Source: Ralstonia sp. TCR112 (lineage in GTDB: Bacteria > Pseudomonadota > Gammaproteobacteria > Burkholderiales > Burkholderiaceae). From it: DNA of 64,000 bases. Where the stretch lies: positions 30,884-94,883 of the forward strand of contig NZ_VOSS01000009.1 of assembly GCF_007997035.1 (NCBI RefSeq), written 5' to 3'. A program made the position numbers and the translations under genes. The notes under the pieces are model-generated. The model was given only the letters and a program-made list of their open reading frames with translations, had not been told where the DNA came from and ran no database searches. Shown one piece after another: positions 48,322 through 57,949 of this stretch; within the stretch, counting starts at the first letter, position 1; the number at the start of each line of letters is the position of its first letter.

Positions 48322-48819
48322 CTACGAGGCGGCGCTCGCTTCGCGATTGGCGGACTGTTCCGCCAGACGGGTCAGCTTGGCGTCCGTCGCCTTTTCCTCG
48401 TCCAATGTGCTGACGATCAGCGGCACCGCTTCATGGAAGCCGATCTCCTTCGCGAGGGCCGCGAGCGTGCCATACGAGGCGATCTCGTAGTGCTCGACCT
48501 TCTGCGCCGCGCCGATCAACCCGGCATCGAGAACCGGGCCCTTCGGGATCTCTTCGATCAGCTCGTTCGCCTCTTCGATCAGGCCCTCCATGGCAGCGCA
48601 CTTCATGCGCTTGAGCTTGATGGCGCAGGTCTCGACGATCTGATCGATTCTTTCGATCTGACCTTGTGTTTCTTCCAGATGGCTTTGGAATGCCTCCGAA
48701 AGCGCTTCGTTCTGGGCGGTGCGGGCGAGCTTGCCCAGCGCTTTGGCCAGTTGCTTCTCCGCGCTGTAGATGTCCGACAACGAGTGGACGAACAGGTCTT
48801 CAAGGGTCTTACGTGTCAT
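48322..48819 (-). CDS. Ferritin-like DUF892 protein (YciE type)
   Basis: This 165-residue all-helical protein belongs to DUF892. TLEDLFVHSLSDIYSAEKQL near the N-terminus and EHYEIASYGTLAALAKEIG near residue 110 carry the Glu/His residues of the ferritin-like metal site. YciE-type proteins accumulate under osmotic and general stress; their exact role is not known. It is 37 bases downstream of a second DUF892 gene on the same strand. Confidence 0.92.
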   Translation of the reverse strand: MTRKTLEDLFVHSLSDIYSAEKQLAKALGKLARTAQNEALSEAFQSHLEETQGQIERIDQIVETCAIKLKRMKCAAMEGLIEEANELIEEIPKGPVLDAGLIGAAQKVEHYEIASYGTLAALAKEIGFHEAVPLIVSTLDEEKATDAKLTRLAEQSANREASAAS

Positions 48820-48856
48820 TGGTATCTCCGGACGAGGCGTAGTGGAAAGGGCGAAA

Positions 48857-49369
48857 TCAGCGCTTGGCTTCCGCGCCCGGGGTCTCGGCGCGGGTCAGGA
48901 ACGTCGTCGTGACGGACGCGAGATGCTCGGCCAGCCAGGCCGCCATGGCCTGCTCTTGCGGGAGGATGGCGTCGCAAACGCGCACGGTCTCGGCGTCGCC
49001 GCAATGCTCGGCGGCCGCGCGCAAGCTGGTGTAGGAGGCGATTTCCATATGCTCGAAGACGTAGCTCGCCATCGAGCCTTTGACGACTTCGTCCGAGACC
49101 ACCATGCCGCTCAGCCCTTGGCCAAATGCCGCAATACGGGCGGTGATGTCTTTCACGACGGAGGTGCTTCCGCCGAGGCGCCGGATGCACGAATCGACAA
49201 GACGCTGCTGCTCCAGCGTCTCTTCAATATGGCGGTCGATCCGCGCCTTCAGCTCCGGATAGTGTTCGAGCCGGCCGGATTGTGCGCGCAGCATCTGCTC
49301 CGCTTGCTGTTCCATCGCGTGCGCATCGCGCAGCCAGTCGAGTAGGTGCTCCTGGGCAGACGTAGTCAT
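48857..49369 (-). CDS. Ferritin-like DUF892 protein, second copy
   Basis: A 170-residue DUF892 protein: SAQEHLLDWLRDAHAMEQQA at the N-terminus, IEETLEQQRLVDSCIRRLGG, EHMEIASYTSLRAAAEHCGD near residue 110. The Glu and His positions of the ferritin-like core are kept, but the N-terminal half differs from the first copy, so the two are old paralogues. ATG 49369 follows AGGAG. It is divergent from the Arg/Glu-rich small gene. Confidence 0.9.
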   Translation of the reverse strand: MTTSAQEHLLDWLRDAHAMEQQAEQMLRAQSGRLEHYPELKARIDRHIEETLEQQRLVDSCIRRLGGSTSVVKDITARIAAFGQGLSGMVVSDEVVKGSMASYVFEHMEIASYTSLRAAAEHCGDAETVRVCDAILPQEQAMAAWLAEHLASVTTTFLTRAETPGAEAKR

Positions 49370-49522
49370 GTTCGCTCCTGATTGGGTGGAGCGAACGGCA
49401 ACGCAACGAACGGGCCTGCGGGCTGAACGTCTTGCCTTTTCCGCCTGGCCGCCACGCGGCACAGCCGTTGCTGGAAGCTGAGGGCGCAGGCGAAGGGCTT
49501 GAGCAAAACCACGGAGCAAGCA

Positions 49523-49735
49523 ATGACCAACCAGAACCGCACTGAAGAGAACCGCAGCGAATCCCGCCGCGATGAGCGCCAGGAAAACCGCCGCGATGAA
49601 GATCGCCAAGAGGGTGGCTCGGCACAGAACCGCCGTGAAGAGCGCCAGGAGGAGCGCAACGAGGAACGCCAGGAAAGCCGCCGGGAAGAGGACCGCGAGC
49701 GCCGTGAAGAAGACCGTGAGCGCCGCCAACAATAA
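49523..49735 (+). CDS. 70-residue Arg/Glu-rich low-complexity protein
   Basis: The protein is made almost wholly of Arg, Glu, Asp, Gln, Asn and Ser, with units such as RREERQEERNEERQESRREE. It should be disordered or form a single charged helix. It has a ribosome site (GGAG at 49513-49516) before ATG 49523 and is followed by a proper rho-independent terminator, so it is probably expressed as a single gene. An in-frame TTG at 49499 is a weaker start. Its position among DUF892 stress genes suggests a stress role. I do not recognise a family. Confidence 0.75.
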   Translation: MTNQNRTEENRSESRRDERQENRRDEDRQEGGSAQNRREERQEERNEERQESRREEDRERREEDRERRQQ

Positions 49736-49756
49736 GCGCGAGTACTGACGCGACCC

Positions 49757-49794
49757 GGCCCCGCCCCGCTACAGCGCCGGCGGGGCCTTTTCTT
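49757..49794 (+). terminator. Rho-independent terminator
   Basis: GGCCCCGCC (49757-49765) pairs perfectly with GGCGGGGCC (49779-49787) with a 13-base loop, followed directly by TTTTCTT. It ends the transcript of the Arg/Glu-rich gene, 14 bases before the S9 peptidase start. Confidence 0.85.
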
Positions 49795-49807
49795 GTGCGA
49801 GGACGAC

Positions 49808-51744
49808 ATGACACGCCCGTTTTCTATCGACGATATCTCGCGCTATGAGCGCATCACAGACGTAGCGGCGTGTCGGATGTCCGACCGCGTTGCCTACTGC
49901 GTGGAATCCGTTCATGGCGACACGTACTGTTCGGCAATCTGGATCGCGGGCGGTGAAGAAACTCCATGGCAATTGACCGCCGGGACAGCGCTGGAGACCG
50001 CCCCGCAATGGGCGCCGGACGGGAGCAGCCTGGCGTTTCTTTCCGATCGGCATGGCGGCGCGCCGCAAATTTACAGCGTGCCCTTACGGGGCGGAGAGGC
50101 GCGGCAGGTCAGCCGTTTGCCGCATGGCGTGCAGAGCTTCATGTGGTCACCCGACGGCAAGTCGCTGTTGGCGGTTGGCTGATCGAGGTTGACCCTCCTG
50201 ACGCGACCCACGGCAAGCGCCGTGCGGAGGGCGTGCATGTCATCACGGAAGTGCCGTACAAGCTCGATGGCGCCGGTTTTACGTTGAATCCCCGGGCGCA
50301 CCTGTTCATGGTGGATGCTGCAAGCGGCGCACATCGCCAACTGACGAACGGTCGGTATGAAGTGCGACACGCGGCGTGGAGTCCGGACGGGCAAACCGTG
50401 TATTACACGCGGACGCGCGAAGGACGATTGACGCATCGCACCGACATCTGGGTGGTGCGGCAAGACGGCACCGACATGCGCCAACTGACGGAGCAGGTCG
50501 CGATCGTGCAGGACCCTCAGCCTTCTCCGGATGGGCGGCGCCTCGTGTTTGCCGGCAGTGAATCCGCCGGCGACGCGCAGACGCGCCTTTGGCTGGTGGA
50601 TCTGCAGAGCGGGCAAGTCAGCGCGTTGGGCAGTGAAGACTTGGAAATCGTCTCCGGCAAATCGTTGAGTTGGGCCGAAGGCTCCGATGCGGTCCATGTG
50701 ATCGCCGCCCGCAACGGGCTGCAGGAAGTTGCGCGTATCGACGTGGCGTCGGGCGCCTACCAGACACTGGTGGCGGGGCGGCGGCATGTCTCTGCGATGG
50801 CCATGACGCGCGACCGCCTGTATTTTTGCGCGACATCGATCGCAGAGCCCGAGCAGCTCTATGCATGCCCGCACAGCGGCGAACACGAGCAACAAGTGAG
50901 CGCGACCAATGCGTGGTGGTACGAGCGAACCCGCCCCGACGTGCGCTACGAGGCGTTTGTAGTGCGAACCGATGAAGGCCGGGAAGACACCGTCTGGGCT
51001 TGGGTGATTCGCCCACCCCAACCGTGTCCGGCCGGGCCGCTATTGCTGGACTTTCATGGCGGCCCTGCAAGCTATGTGCTGCTGGCCTATGCGTCGCGTC
51101 CTTACTGGAACATCCTTTGGTCTCACGGATGGACGATTGTGGCGGTCAATGCAGTCGGCTCCAGCAGCTTCGGCCGCGCCTTCTGCGACAGGCTGCGTGG
51201 CCGCTGGGGCGAGCTTGATCTTCCGCAGCACCTGGCCGTGGCGGATGCCTTGCATGAGCAGGGCGCGCACAACGGCGCCATCGCCGCGGCCGGCAAGTCC
51301 TACGGCGGCTATCTGTCGGCATGGGCGGCATGTACCACCGATCGGCTGAAAGCGGCGGTGGTGTCGGCTCCTGTAGCCGATCTGCGCAGTCACTTTGGTA
51401 CGTCGGATTCCGGCCCCTATGCGGACCCGTATGCGTTGAGCGGCAGTCCGTGGGAGGCCGTGCACACCTACGACACCTTGTCGCCCATCTACCATGCCCC
51501 GCGCGCCACGACGCCGATGCTGCTGTTGCAAGGGATGGACGACGAACGCTGCCCGCGCGGTCAATCCGAACAGCTCTTTGCAACGCTCGCCAGGAGCGAA
51601 GCGGCCCCGGCCGAGCTTGTCCTGTATCCGGGCGCGGGGCATCACTTCTTTGAATCGGGGCGACCCTCCTATCGCGAAGATGCTGCCGCGAGGGTGGTTG
51701 ACTGGCTGACCCGCTGGCTCGGGCTTGGAGGCGCCATCGAGTAG
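49808..51744 (+). CDS. S9 family peptidase (prolyl oligopeptidase type), frame broken by one base
   Basis: The restored protein is about 645 residues: an N-terminal beta-propeller with repeated WSPDGK/WSPDGQ (PD40-type) units, then an alpha/beta-hydrolase domain. The catalytic Ser lies in AAGKSYGGYLSAW, the Asp in LLLQGMDDERCP and the His in GAGHHFF. It should cleave peptides or acyl-peptides in the cytosol, as no signal peptide is seen. One base (probably C) is missing near 50179-50181; without it translation stops at 50182 within the propeller. ATG 49808 is used. Confidence 0.87.
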
Positions 51745-51804
51745 GCGCCGCGTGGGCACGCGCAATGCGGATAGGCCGACAGCCCGCGGTCCGCCCTCCC
51801 AGCC

Positions 51805-52503
51805 ATGCACACCCTTTCTCTGAGCCTCGTCGACTGGTATCGCTTTCTCTTTGGCGATGCATCCGCCGGCTTCCTGCCGGAAGTGCTGCTGCGCACATGC
51901 CTCACGTATGTGTTGCTCATCGTAGCAATGCGCTTGCTCGGCAGACGTGTCGCAGGGCAATACACGCTGTTCGAAATATCCATTGCAGTGACGCTTGCAG
52001 CCGCCATCGGCGTGCCGCTCCAGACTGCCGAGCGCGGGCTCCTGCCGCCGCTCGTGATTGCCGCCGTGGCGATCGCACTGCAGCGTGCACTCGCGCGCGC
52101 AGGCTCCACGCATCGGCGCTTCGATACGCTGCTCTCTACGGATGTGACGTTGCTCGCCTCCGACGGCTGCCTCGACCACGCCGAGCTTTCCCGCTCGGGC
52201 ATGCCGCGCGAGAAGGTCTTCCAGGCGATGCGCATCAAGGGCTGGCAGCACCTCGGCCAGATCAGTCGGCTTTACATGGAGCCATCGGGTTCTTTCTCGT
52301 TTATTCCTGCCCGGCCCGCGCGCCCGGGGTTGTCTGTCCTGCCTGTTATTGACGAAACGCTGCGCGCCGAAGGTCGCATGCAAGGCTGGTCCGCCTGTAT
52401 TGCATGCGGCAACACGATCGAGAAGGAAGATCTGCACGGACACCGATGCGACCGCTGCGGCTCACGAGACTGGACCTATGCCGTCACGGAAGTGGAGTGC
52501 TGA
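51805..52503 (+). CDS. DUF421 (YetF-like) membrane protein with C-terminal zinc ribbon
   Basis: A 232-residue protein with three N-terminal helices (YVLLIVAMRLLGRR, QYTLFEISIAVTLAAAIGVP) and the soluble DUF421 domain (LLSTDVTLLASDGCLDHAEL, MRIKGWQHLGQISRLYMEPS). The C-terminus carries CIACG and CDRCGS, a four-cysteine zinc-ribbon or rubredoxin-like pattern not typical of YetF. Function is unknown; relatives are linked to stress and spores. It overlaps the next, related gene as TGATG. Confidence 0.85.
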   Translation: MHTLSLSLVDWYRFLFGDASAGFLPEVLLRTCLTYVLLIVAMRLLGRRVAGQYTLFEISIAVTLAAAIGVPLQTAERGLLPPLVIAAVAIALQRALARAGSTHRRFDTLLSTDVTLLASDGCLDHAELSRSGMPREKVFQAMRIKGWQHLGQISRLYMEPSGSFSFIPARPARPGLSVLPVIDETLRAEGRMQGWSACIACGNTIEKEDLHGHRCDRCGSRDWTYAVTEVEC

Positions 52504-53188
52504 TGGACTTTATCGAACGCCTGCTGGTCGGCGATGCATCGTGGTCGTTCCTCATGGAGGTGGTGCGCGCGCGGTGCTGGTCTATGTGCTGTTGCTCGTG
52601 TCCATGCGGTTGATGGGCAAGCGGATGGCAGCGCAACTGAGCATTACGGAACTGGCCGTCGTCCTGATGCTGGGCGCGGCCATCGCGGGTCCGATCCAGG
52701 TGCCGTCGCAAGGCGTGATGCCGGCGCCGGTGGTGCTCGTGGCGGTGGTGGTCTTGCAGCGGCTGACAGCCAAAGCGGGCCTGCGCTGGCGCCGCTTCGA
52801 GGTGCTGGAGCAGGGCGACGTCACCATCCTCGTGAAAGACGGCCGGATGCTGCTGGACGAGCTGAAGCGGTGCGAGATGTCGCGCGAGATGCTGGCGTCC
52901 CACCTGCGCGCTGCCGATGTCGGCCACCTGGGCCAGCTACGGCGCGCGTACCTGGAGGCGTCGGGGGCGATCAGCATTGTCTGGCGCAAACACGAACGCC
53001 CTGGGCTGACAGTCAGGGCGGACATGGAGCGTTCACTGCTCGATGTGCTGGGTGCAGATGGATATTTTGCTTGCTGGAGCTGCGGCTTCACGGTTGCTGC
53101 TCGCGCACGTCCGGCGCAGCCTTGCGAGATGTGCCACGTCACCCGATGGGAATCGGCCGTGCACCTGTCTCAGGAGCCGTTGCATTAG
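52503..53188 (+). CDS. Second DUF421 (YetF-like) protein with zinc ribbon, frame broken by one base
   Basis: This tandem paralogue has VLVYVLLLVSMRLMGKRMAA, the soluble domain (LEQGDVTILVKDGRMLLDEL, HLRAADVGHLGQLRRAYLEA) and a C-terminal CWSCG with CEMCH. Its ATG at 52503 overlaps the previous stop. After MDFIERLLVGDASWSFLMEV the frame is lost near 52567. Adding one G restores it to the stop at 53188, giving about 228 residues. The two proteins probably form a hetero-oligomer. Confidence 0.82.
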
Positions 53189-53242
53189 CGGCGATGGGGC
53201 ACGGGCGACACAGGCAGGCCGCGCGAGATGCGTATCGATCGA

Positions 53243-53485
53243 TCAGTCCTCCACGGCCGTCGATCCGGCTGCCGTGCGTTCATGGCGGTCAACGCGGTTC
53301 AACGCTCGCAGCACGGAGCGTCCGGTATCGGTGAGCCGCGCACGGTGGCGTTGCCCTTCGGCGGAACGCTCGAGCATGACCAACTGCCGCTCCAGCAACG
53401 CATCCAATTCAGCGCGGTTCATGTCGACCTGCTCGGGCGACTGGCTCAGCAACATCAGGGTGGCAAATTCGTGTGCACTCAGCAT
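53243..53485 (-). CDS. 80-residue winged-helix-like protein
   Basis: A small protein that resembles the C-terminal half of a MarR-type winged helix: VDMNRAELDALLERQLVMLE followed by a basic wing EGQRHRARLTDTGRSVLRAL. It has a good ribosome site (AGGAG) before ATG 53485. It lies 105 bases downstream of the hsp20 pair on the same strand and may be co-transcribed. It might bind DNA; no named family is recognised. Confidence 0.7.
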   Translation of the reverse strand: MLSAHEFATLMLLSQSPEQVDMNRAELDALLERQLVMLERSAEGQRHRARLTDTGRSVLRALNRVDRHERTAAGSTAVED

Positions 53486-53590
53486 CTTTGTCTCCTAGTA
53501 ACAAACAACCGTAACCAGGGGGCACGGTGCCAAATGCAGGCGCGCAAGGAGCGCGCCCGCTTGCAAGGCAAACAGCGGCCGGTGATGCGC

Positions 53591-54010
53591 TCAGCCGGCG
53601 TGGACTTCGATACGCCGCGGCTTCGCCTCGTCGCGGCGCGGGATGGTCAGCTTGAGAACCCCATCGCGCAACTGCGCATCGATGCGCGAGGCGTCAAAGT
53701 CGGGGCTCAGCACAAACGTGCGCGAGAAATGCGGATGCCGAACTTCGCCATGCTGCAGACGCAGCCCCGACGGCGTGGGCACCATCAGTTCGGCATCGAC
53801 CGTGAGCGTGCCATCCTGCACGCGCACATCGAGCTTCTCGCGCGGCACGCCCGGCAGGTCGGCGAACAGCGTGATGCCCTGGCGGTTTTCAAAGATGTCG
53901 ACAGGCGGCGCCAGGTGCGTCTGGCGTGCGGCGGGTTGTTCTGCCGGCTGCTTTGCGACCGCGGCATGACCCGGCTGCGCCTGGGTCGCCAATTGTGTGG
54001 TGTCGTTCAT
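53591..54010 (-). CDS. Small heat-shock protein Hsp20 (second gene of pair)
   Basis: A 139-residue alpha-crystallin-type holdase. A Gln/Ala-rich N-terminal arm precedes the crystallin domain, with ITLFADLPGVPREKLDVRVQ, HFSRTFVLSPDFDASRIDAQ and the closing DGVLKLTIPRRDEAKPRRIE. It keeps unfolding proteins soluble for refolding by DnaK or GroEL. ATG 54010 follows AAGGAG; an in-frame ATG at 54025 lacks one. It is 33 bases after the first hsp20. Confidence 0.93.
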   Translation of the reverse strand: MNDTTQLATQAQPGHAAVAKQPAEQPAARQTHLAPPVDIFENRQGITLFADLPGVPREKLDVRVQDGTLTVDAELMVPTPSGLRLQHGEVRHPHFSRTFVLSPDFDASRIDAQLRDGVLKLTIPRRDEAKPRRIEVHAG

Positions 54011-54043
54011 GATGTGCTCCTTCATGCTTGCGCAAGCTGTGGC

Positions 54044-54487
54044 TCAGCCTTGCACGGTGATCTGACGCGGCTTGGATGCCTCCGACTTGCCGACGCTGAT
54101 GGTCAGGCAGCCGTTGACGTACCGGGCATTGACCTTCTCGGGGTCGACGTCCTGTGGCAGCTCGATCACGCGCCGGAACGCGCCGGTGAAACGCTCGTCG
54201 GCATACACGCGCGTATCGTCGGTCATCTCGAAATCCGGACGCTTGCGTTCGCCGCTGATCGTCAGCAGCCCCTTGTCGATCGAGACGTCGATCTGCGCGG
54301 GGTCGAGCCCCGGCGCGAAGGCGACGATCTCGATGGAGTCATCGGTGCTGCCAATGTTGACGGGAGGAAAGGTGCCGATGCGCGTTGCGCGCAGGCTGGC
54401 GGGCACGCCCGCAAAGAGACTGGCCATCTGCCGGTGCAGGCGGTCGAACTCGCCCAGCAGATCGGTGCCAAAAAACAGATCGCTCAT
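54044..54487 (-). CDS. Small heat-shock protein Hsp20 (first gene of pair)
   Basis: A 147-residue Hsp20: N-terminal LLGEFDRLHRQMASLFAG, crystallin domain with IEIVAFAPGLDPAQIDVSID, GAFRRVIELPQDVDPEKVNA and NGCLTISVGKSEASKPRQIT. It pairs with the downstream Hsp20 as in other class A/B double operons. An RpoH-type promoter lies about 130 bases upstream at 54619-54646, leaving a long 5' leader that might fold as a thermosensor, although I cannot assign one with confidence. Confidence 0.94.
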   Translation of the reverse strand: MSDLFFGTDLLGEFDRLHRQMASLFAGVPASLRATRIGTFPPVNIGSTDDSIEIVAFAPGLDPAQIDVSIDKGLLTISGERKRPDFEMTDDTRVYADERFTGAFRRVIELPQDVDPEKVNARYVNGCLTISVGKSEASKPRQITVQG

Positions 54488-54618
54488 GGCTGGCTCCTGG
54501 TGGGGCCCGCTCGGAGACTGAACCGAACTACGCGCTCCAGTTCATCCGTCCGTGGCGGGCCACTGACAAACAAATCGAAACACGCAGCGCGAGAACCGCG
54601 ACTGCTTGACGACACCTA

Positions 54619-54646
54619 AAATAGGGAGGCAAGCGGAAATTTCAAG
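54619..54646 (-). promoter_or_regulatory. RpoH (sigma-32) promoter for the hsp20 pair
   Basis: On the minus strand CTTGAAA (54646-54640) and CCCTATTT (54626-54619) are spaced by 13 bases, against the sigma-32 consensus CTTGAAA-N13-CCCCATNT with one mismatch. It points toward the hsp20 genes. Confidence 0.8.
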
Positions 54647-54676
54647 AGGCCATTCGATACGTCATTCGGAGGTTTC

Positions 54677-55318
54677 ATGGACCTTTTCAACGCAGTGCAC
54701 GAACAGATGGATGCGGTGCGCCTGCCGTTGGTCGCGGTCACCGTGACTGCGGCCCGGCGACCGAATACGCCGCTCGTGGCGATCCTGCATTGGCACGGAT
54801 TCCGCCGCGCCAGTCCGCTCGTGTTACCGGGAATCGACATTCCGCCGCGCTCCGTGCCGGGCTCGGCCATTCAACTGACGCACGCCTGGCATTGCGTCGA
54901 AGCCGTTGACGAGGCGCTGCTCGATGCCGCCTGGCAGCTCGGCGCATGGGACCTGGAGCGTGTCGAGCGACGCGGCTGCAACGTGGTGGGCGCGTCCGCG
55001 GGTGAAGCGCTGGCATGTCGCCAGGCATTCGGCGATTACGACGGCGCTTCGGCGGACGAGGCACTCATCGACGGCGCGCCCGATCGCGCCGAGCTGATGC
55101 AGCTCGCCGCTGATGCAGGCTACCTGCGCTGGCTGTTCCGACCCGTCAAGGGCGGCGTGTGGCGGCAGCTTGATGAGCCGGACGACACGCTCGGCCCTGA
55201 TGGCGGACGGGAACCGCCGTGTCCTGTGCTGCCGATACCGCCGACACCGCGCCAGCGGCCGGCACGCGGCCGTACGGTCTATCGCCTGGGAGCCGTCCGG
55301 CGCATCCTTTTGCCTTGA
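54677..55318 (+). CDS. Unknown 213-residue protein within the heat-shock cluster
   Basis: The frame has a good ribosome site (CGGAGG at 54667-54672) and normal codon bias. The protein opens MDLFNAVHEQMDAVRLPLVA, has an acidic centre, and ends with a Pro/Arg-rich tail from about residue 175. No signal peptide or membrane segment is seen, so it should be cytosolic. It is divergent from hsp20 and followed by groES after 173 bases. Its place suggests a link to protein quality control, but I do not recognise the family. Confidence 0.75.
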   Translation: MDLFNAVHEQMDAVRLPLVAVTVTAARRPNTPLVAILHWHGFRRASPLVLPGIDIPPRSVPGSAIQLTHAWHCVEAVDEALLDAAWQLGAWDLERVERRGCNVVGASAGEALACRQAFGDYDGASADEALIDGAPDRAELMQLAADAGYLRWLFRPVKGGVWRQLDEPDDTLGPDGGREPPCPVLPIPPTPRQRPARGRTVYRLGAVRRILLP

Positions 55319-55352
55319 AACATTTTGTTACAAAGTCGCTGTTTTTTCGCCT

Positions 55353-55381
55353 CTTGAACTCGCGGCGGGGCGCTTCTATTT
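55353..55381 (+). promoter_or_regulatory. RpoH (sigma-32) promoter for groESL
   Basis: CTTGAAC (55353-55359) and TTCTATTT (55374-55381) with 14 bases between fit the sigma-32 pattern, with the ATTT end of the -10 intact. It lies about 110 bases before groES and shares the TATTT core with the hsp20 promoter. Confidence 0.65.
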
Positions 55382-55491
55382 TGCATTCCGCCAAGTCTTT
55401 GGCACGGCTTGCCTGCCCTGCCGGGCGCCCTGCTTGAACGGCGTGCAAGTCGGATTCCCTTTTTTGGTGATCTATCGCTCAGGAGATGGAA

Positions 55492-55809
55492 ATGAAGATT
55501 CGTCCCCTCTACGACCGGGTTATCGTCAAGCGAATCGAACAGCAACGGACGACGGCCTCGGGCATTGTGATTCCTGATTCCGCCGCAGAAAAACCCGAGC
55601 AGGGTGAAGTCATCGCGGTCGGCACGGGCCGCTTGCTTCAGGACGGCACGCAGCGCGAACTCCAATTGAAAGTCGGTGACCAGGTGCTGTTCGGCAAGTA
55701 CGCCGGGCAGACCGTCAAGGTCGATGGCGAGGAACTGCTCGTCATGCGTGAAGAAGACGTCATGGGCGTCATCGAAACCCACGCCGAGGCGGTTGCCAAG
55801 GCCGCCTGA
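55492..55809 (+). CDS. groES: Co-chaperonin GroES
   Basis: The 105-residue GroES forms the heptameric lid of the GroEL cage. The canonical start [20 protein letters not shown] at ATG 55492 has AGGAG six bases upstream; an in-frame ATG at 55486 sits too close to that site. The mobile loop [20 protein letters not shown], which docks on GroEL, and the dome region are present. The C-terminus has about eight residues more than common GroES, ending HAEAVAKAA. Confidence 0.95.
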   Translation: MKIRPLYDRVIVKRIEQQRTTASGIVIPDSAAEKPEQGEVIAVGTGRLLQDGTQRELQLKVGDQVLFGKYAGQTVKVDGEELLVMREEDVMGVIETHAEAVAKAA

Positions 55810-55883
55810 AGCCTCGAGCCGCTCGCGGACACCGCCGGATACCGCCGGACACGCAAGGAGGCCGGTTGTTCGCGACGTGTTGA

Positions 55884-57533
<1,650 letters not shown>

Positions 57534-57538
57534 ACCAC

Positions 57539-57586
57539 GCAGTTGCGCTGCCATCGACTGGCCGGTTCGCCGGCCAGTGCAACTGC
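57539..57586. terminator. Two-tier stem-loop after groEL
   Basis: Outer arms GCAGTTGC (57539-57546) and GCAACTGC (57579-57586) and inner arms CTGGCCGG (57558-57565) and CCGGCCAG (57570-57577) around a TTCG tetraloop pair perfectly. It starts 5 bases after the groEL stop. Only a short CATTTCGG follows, so it is not a classical T-tract terminator. Confidence 0.6.
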
Positions 57587-57643
57587 ATTTCGGCGCCGTA
57601 CGGTCTTGCGGCGGTGCCGCCTTTTTCAGGTTCGATCGCCACG

Positions 57644-57895
57644 ATGAAGCTACAACTCACCATTGACGCGAAGCACCTCGACGTTGAGATCGATGATGTC
57701 GTCGCCGGCCTGCTGGCTGCGCGCCTGGGCCTGCCGGAAGGTGCCGACCACCGCGACGCGCTCGCGCGGCACCTCAGCGAGGTCAGCGCTCCGTGGGTGT
57801 TGGACGATGAACACATGCGCAAACGCGTGCTGCGTCGCCTCATTCTGGAGATTGCAGATCCGACGCTGTTGATGCGCCATCTCATGATGGACTAG
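57644..57895 (+). CDS. 83-residue unknown protein after groEL
   Basis: The small acidic protein reads MKLQLTIDAKHLDVEIDDVV at the start and is followed by a helix-rich part with LARHLSEVSAPWVLDDEHMR and RRLILEIADPTLLMRHLMMD. No strong ribosome site is seen. It lies on the groEL strand, 110 bases downstream, and could be read through with groESL. I do not know the family. Confidence 0.55.
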   Translation: MKLQLTIDAKHLDVEIDDVVAGLLAARLGLPEGADHRDALARHLSEVSAPWVLDDEHMRKRVLRRLILEIADPTLLMRHLMMD

Positions 57896-57949
57896 CGGTG
57901 CGTGCCGGGATGCTCAGCATTTCGTGCAGACGCCTCAACGATAAATATT

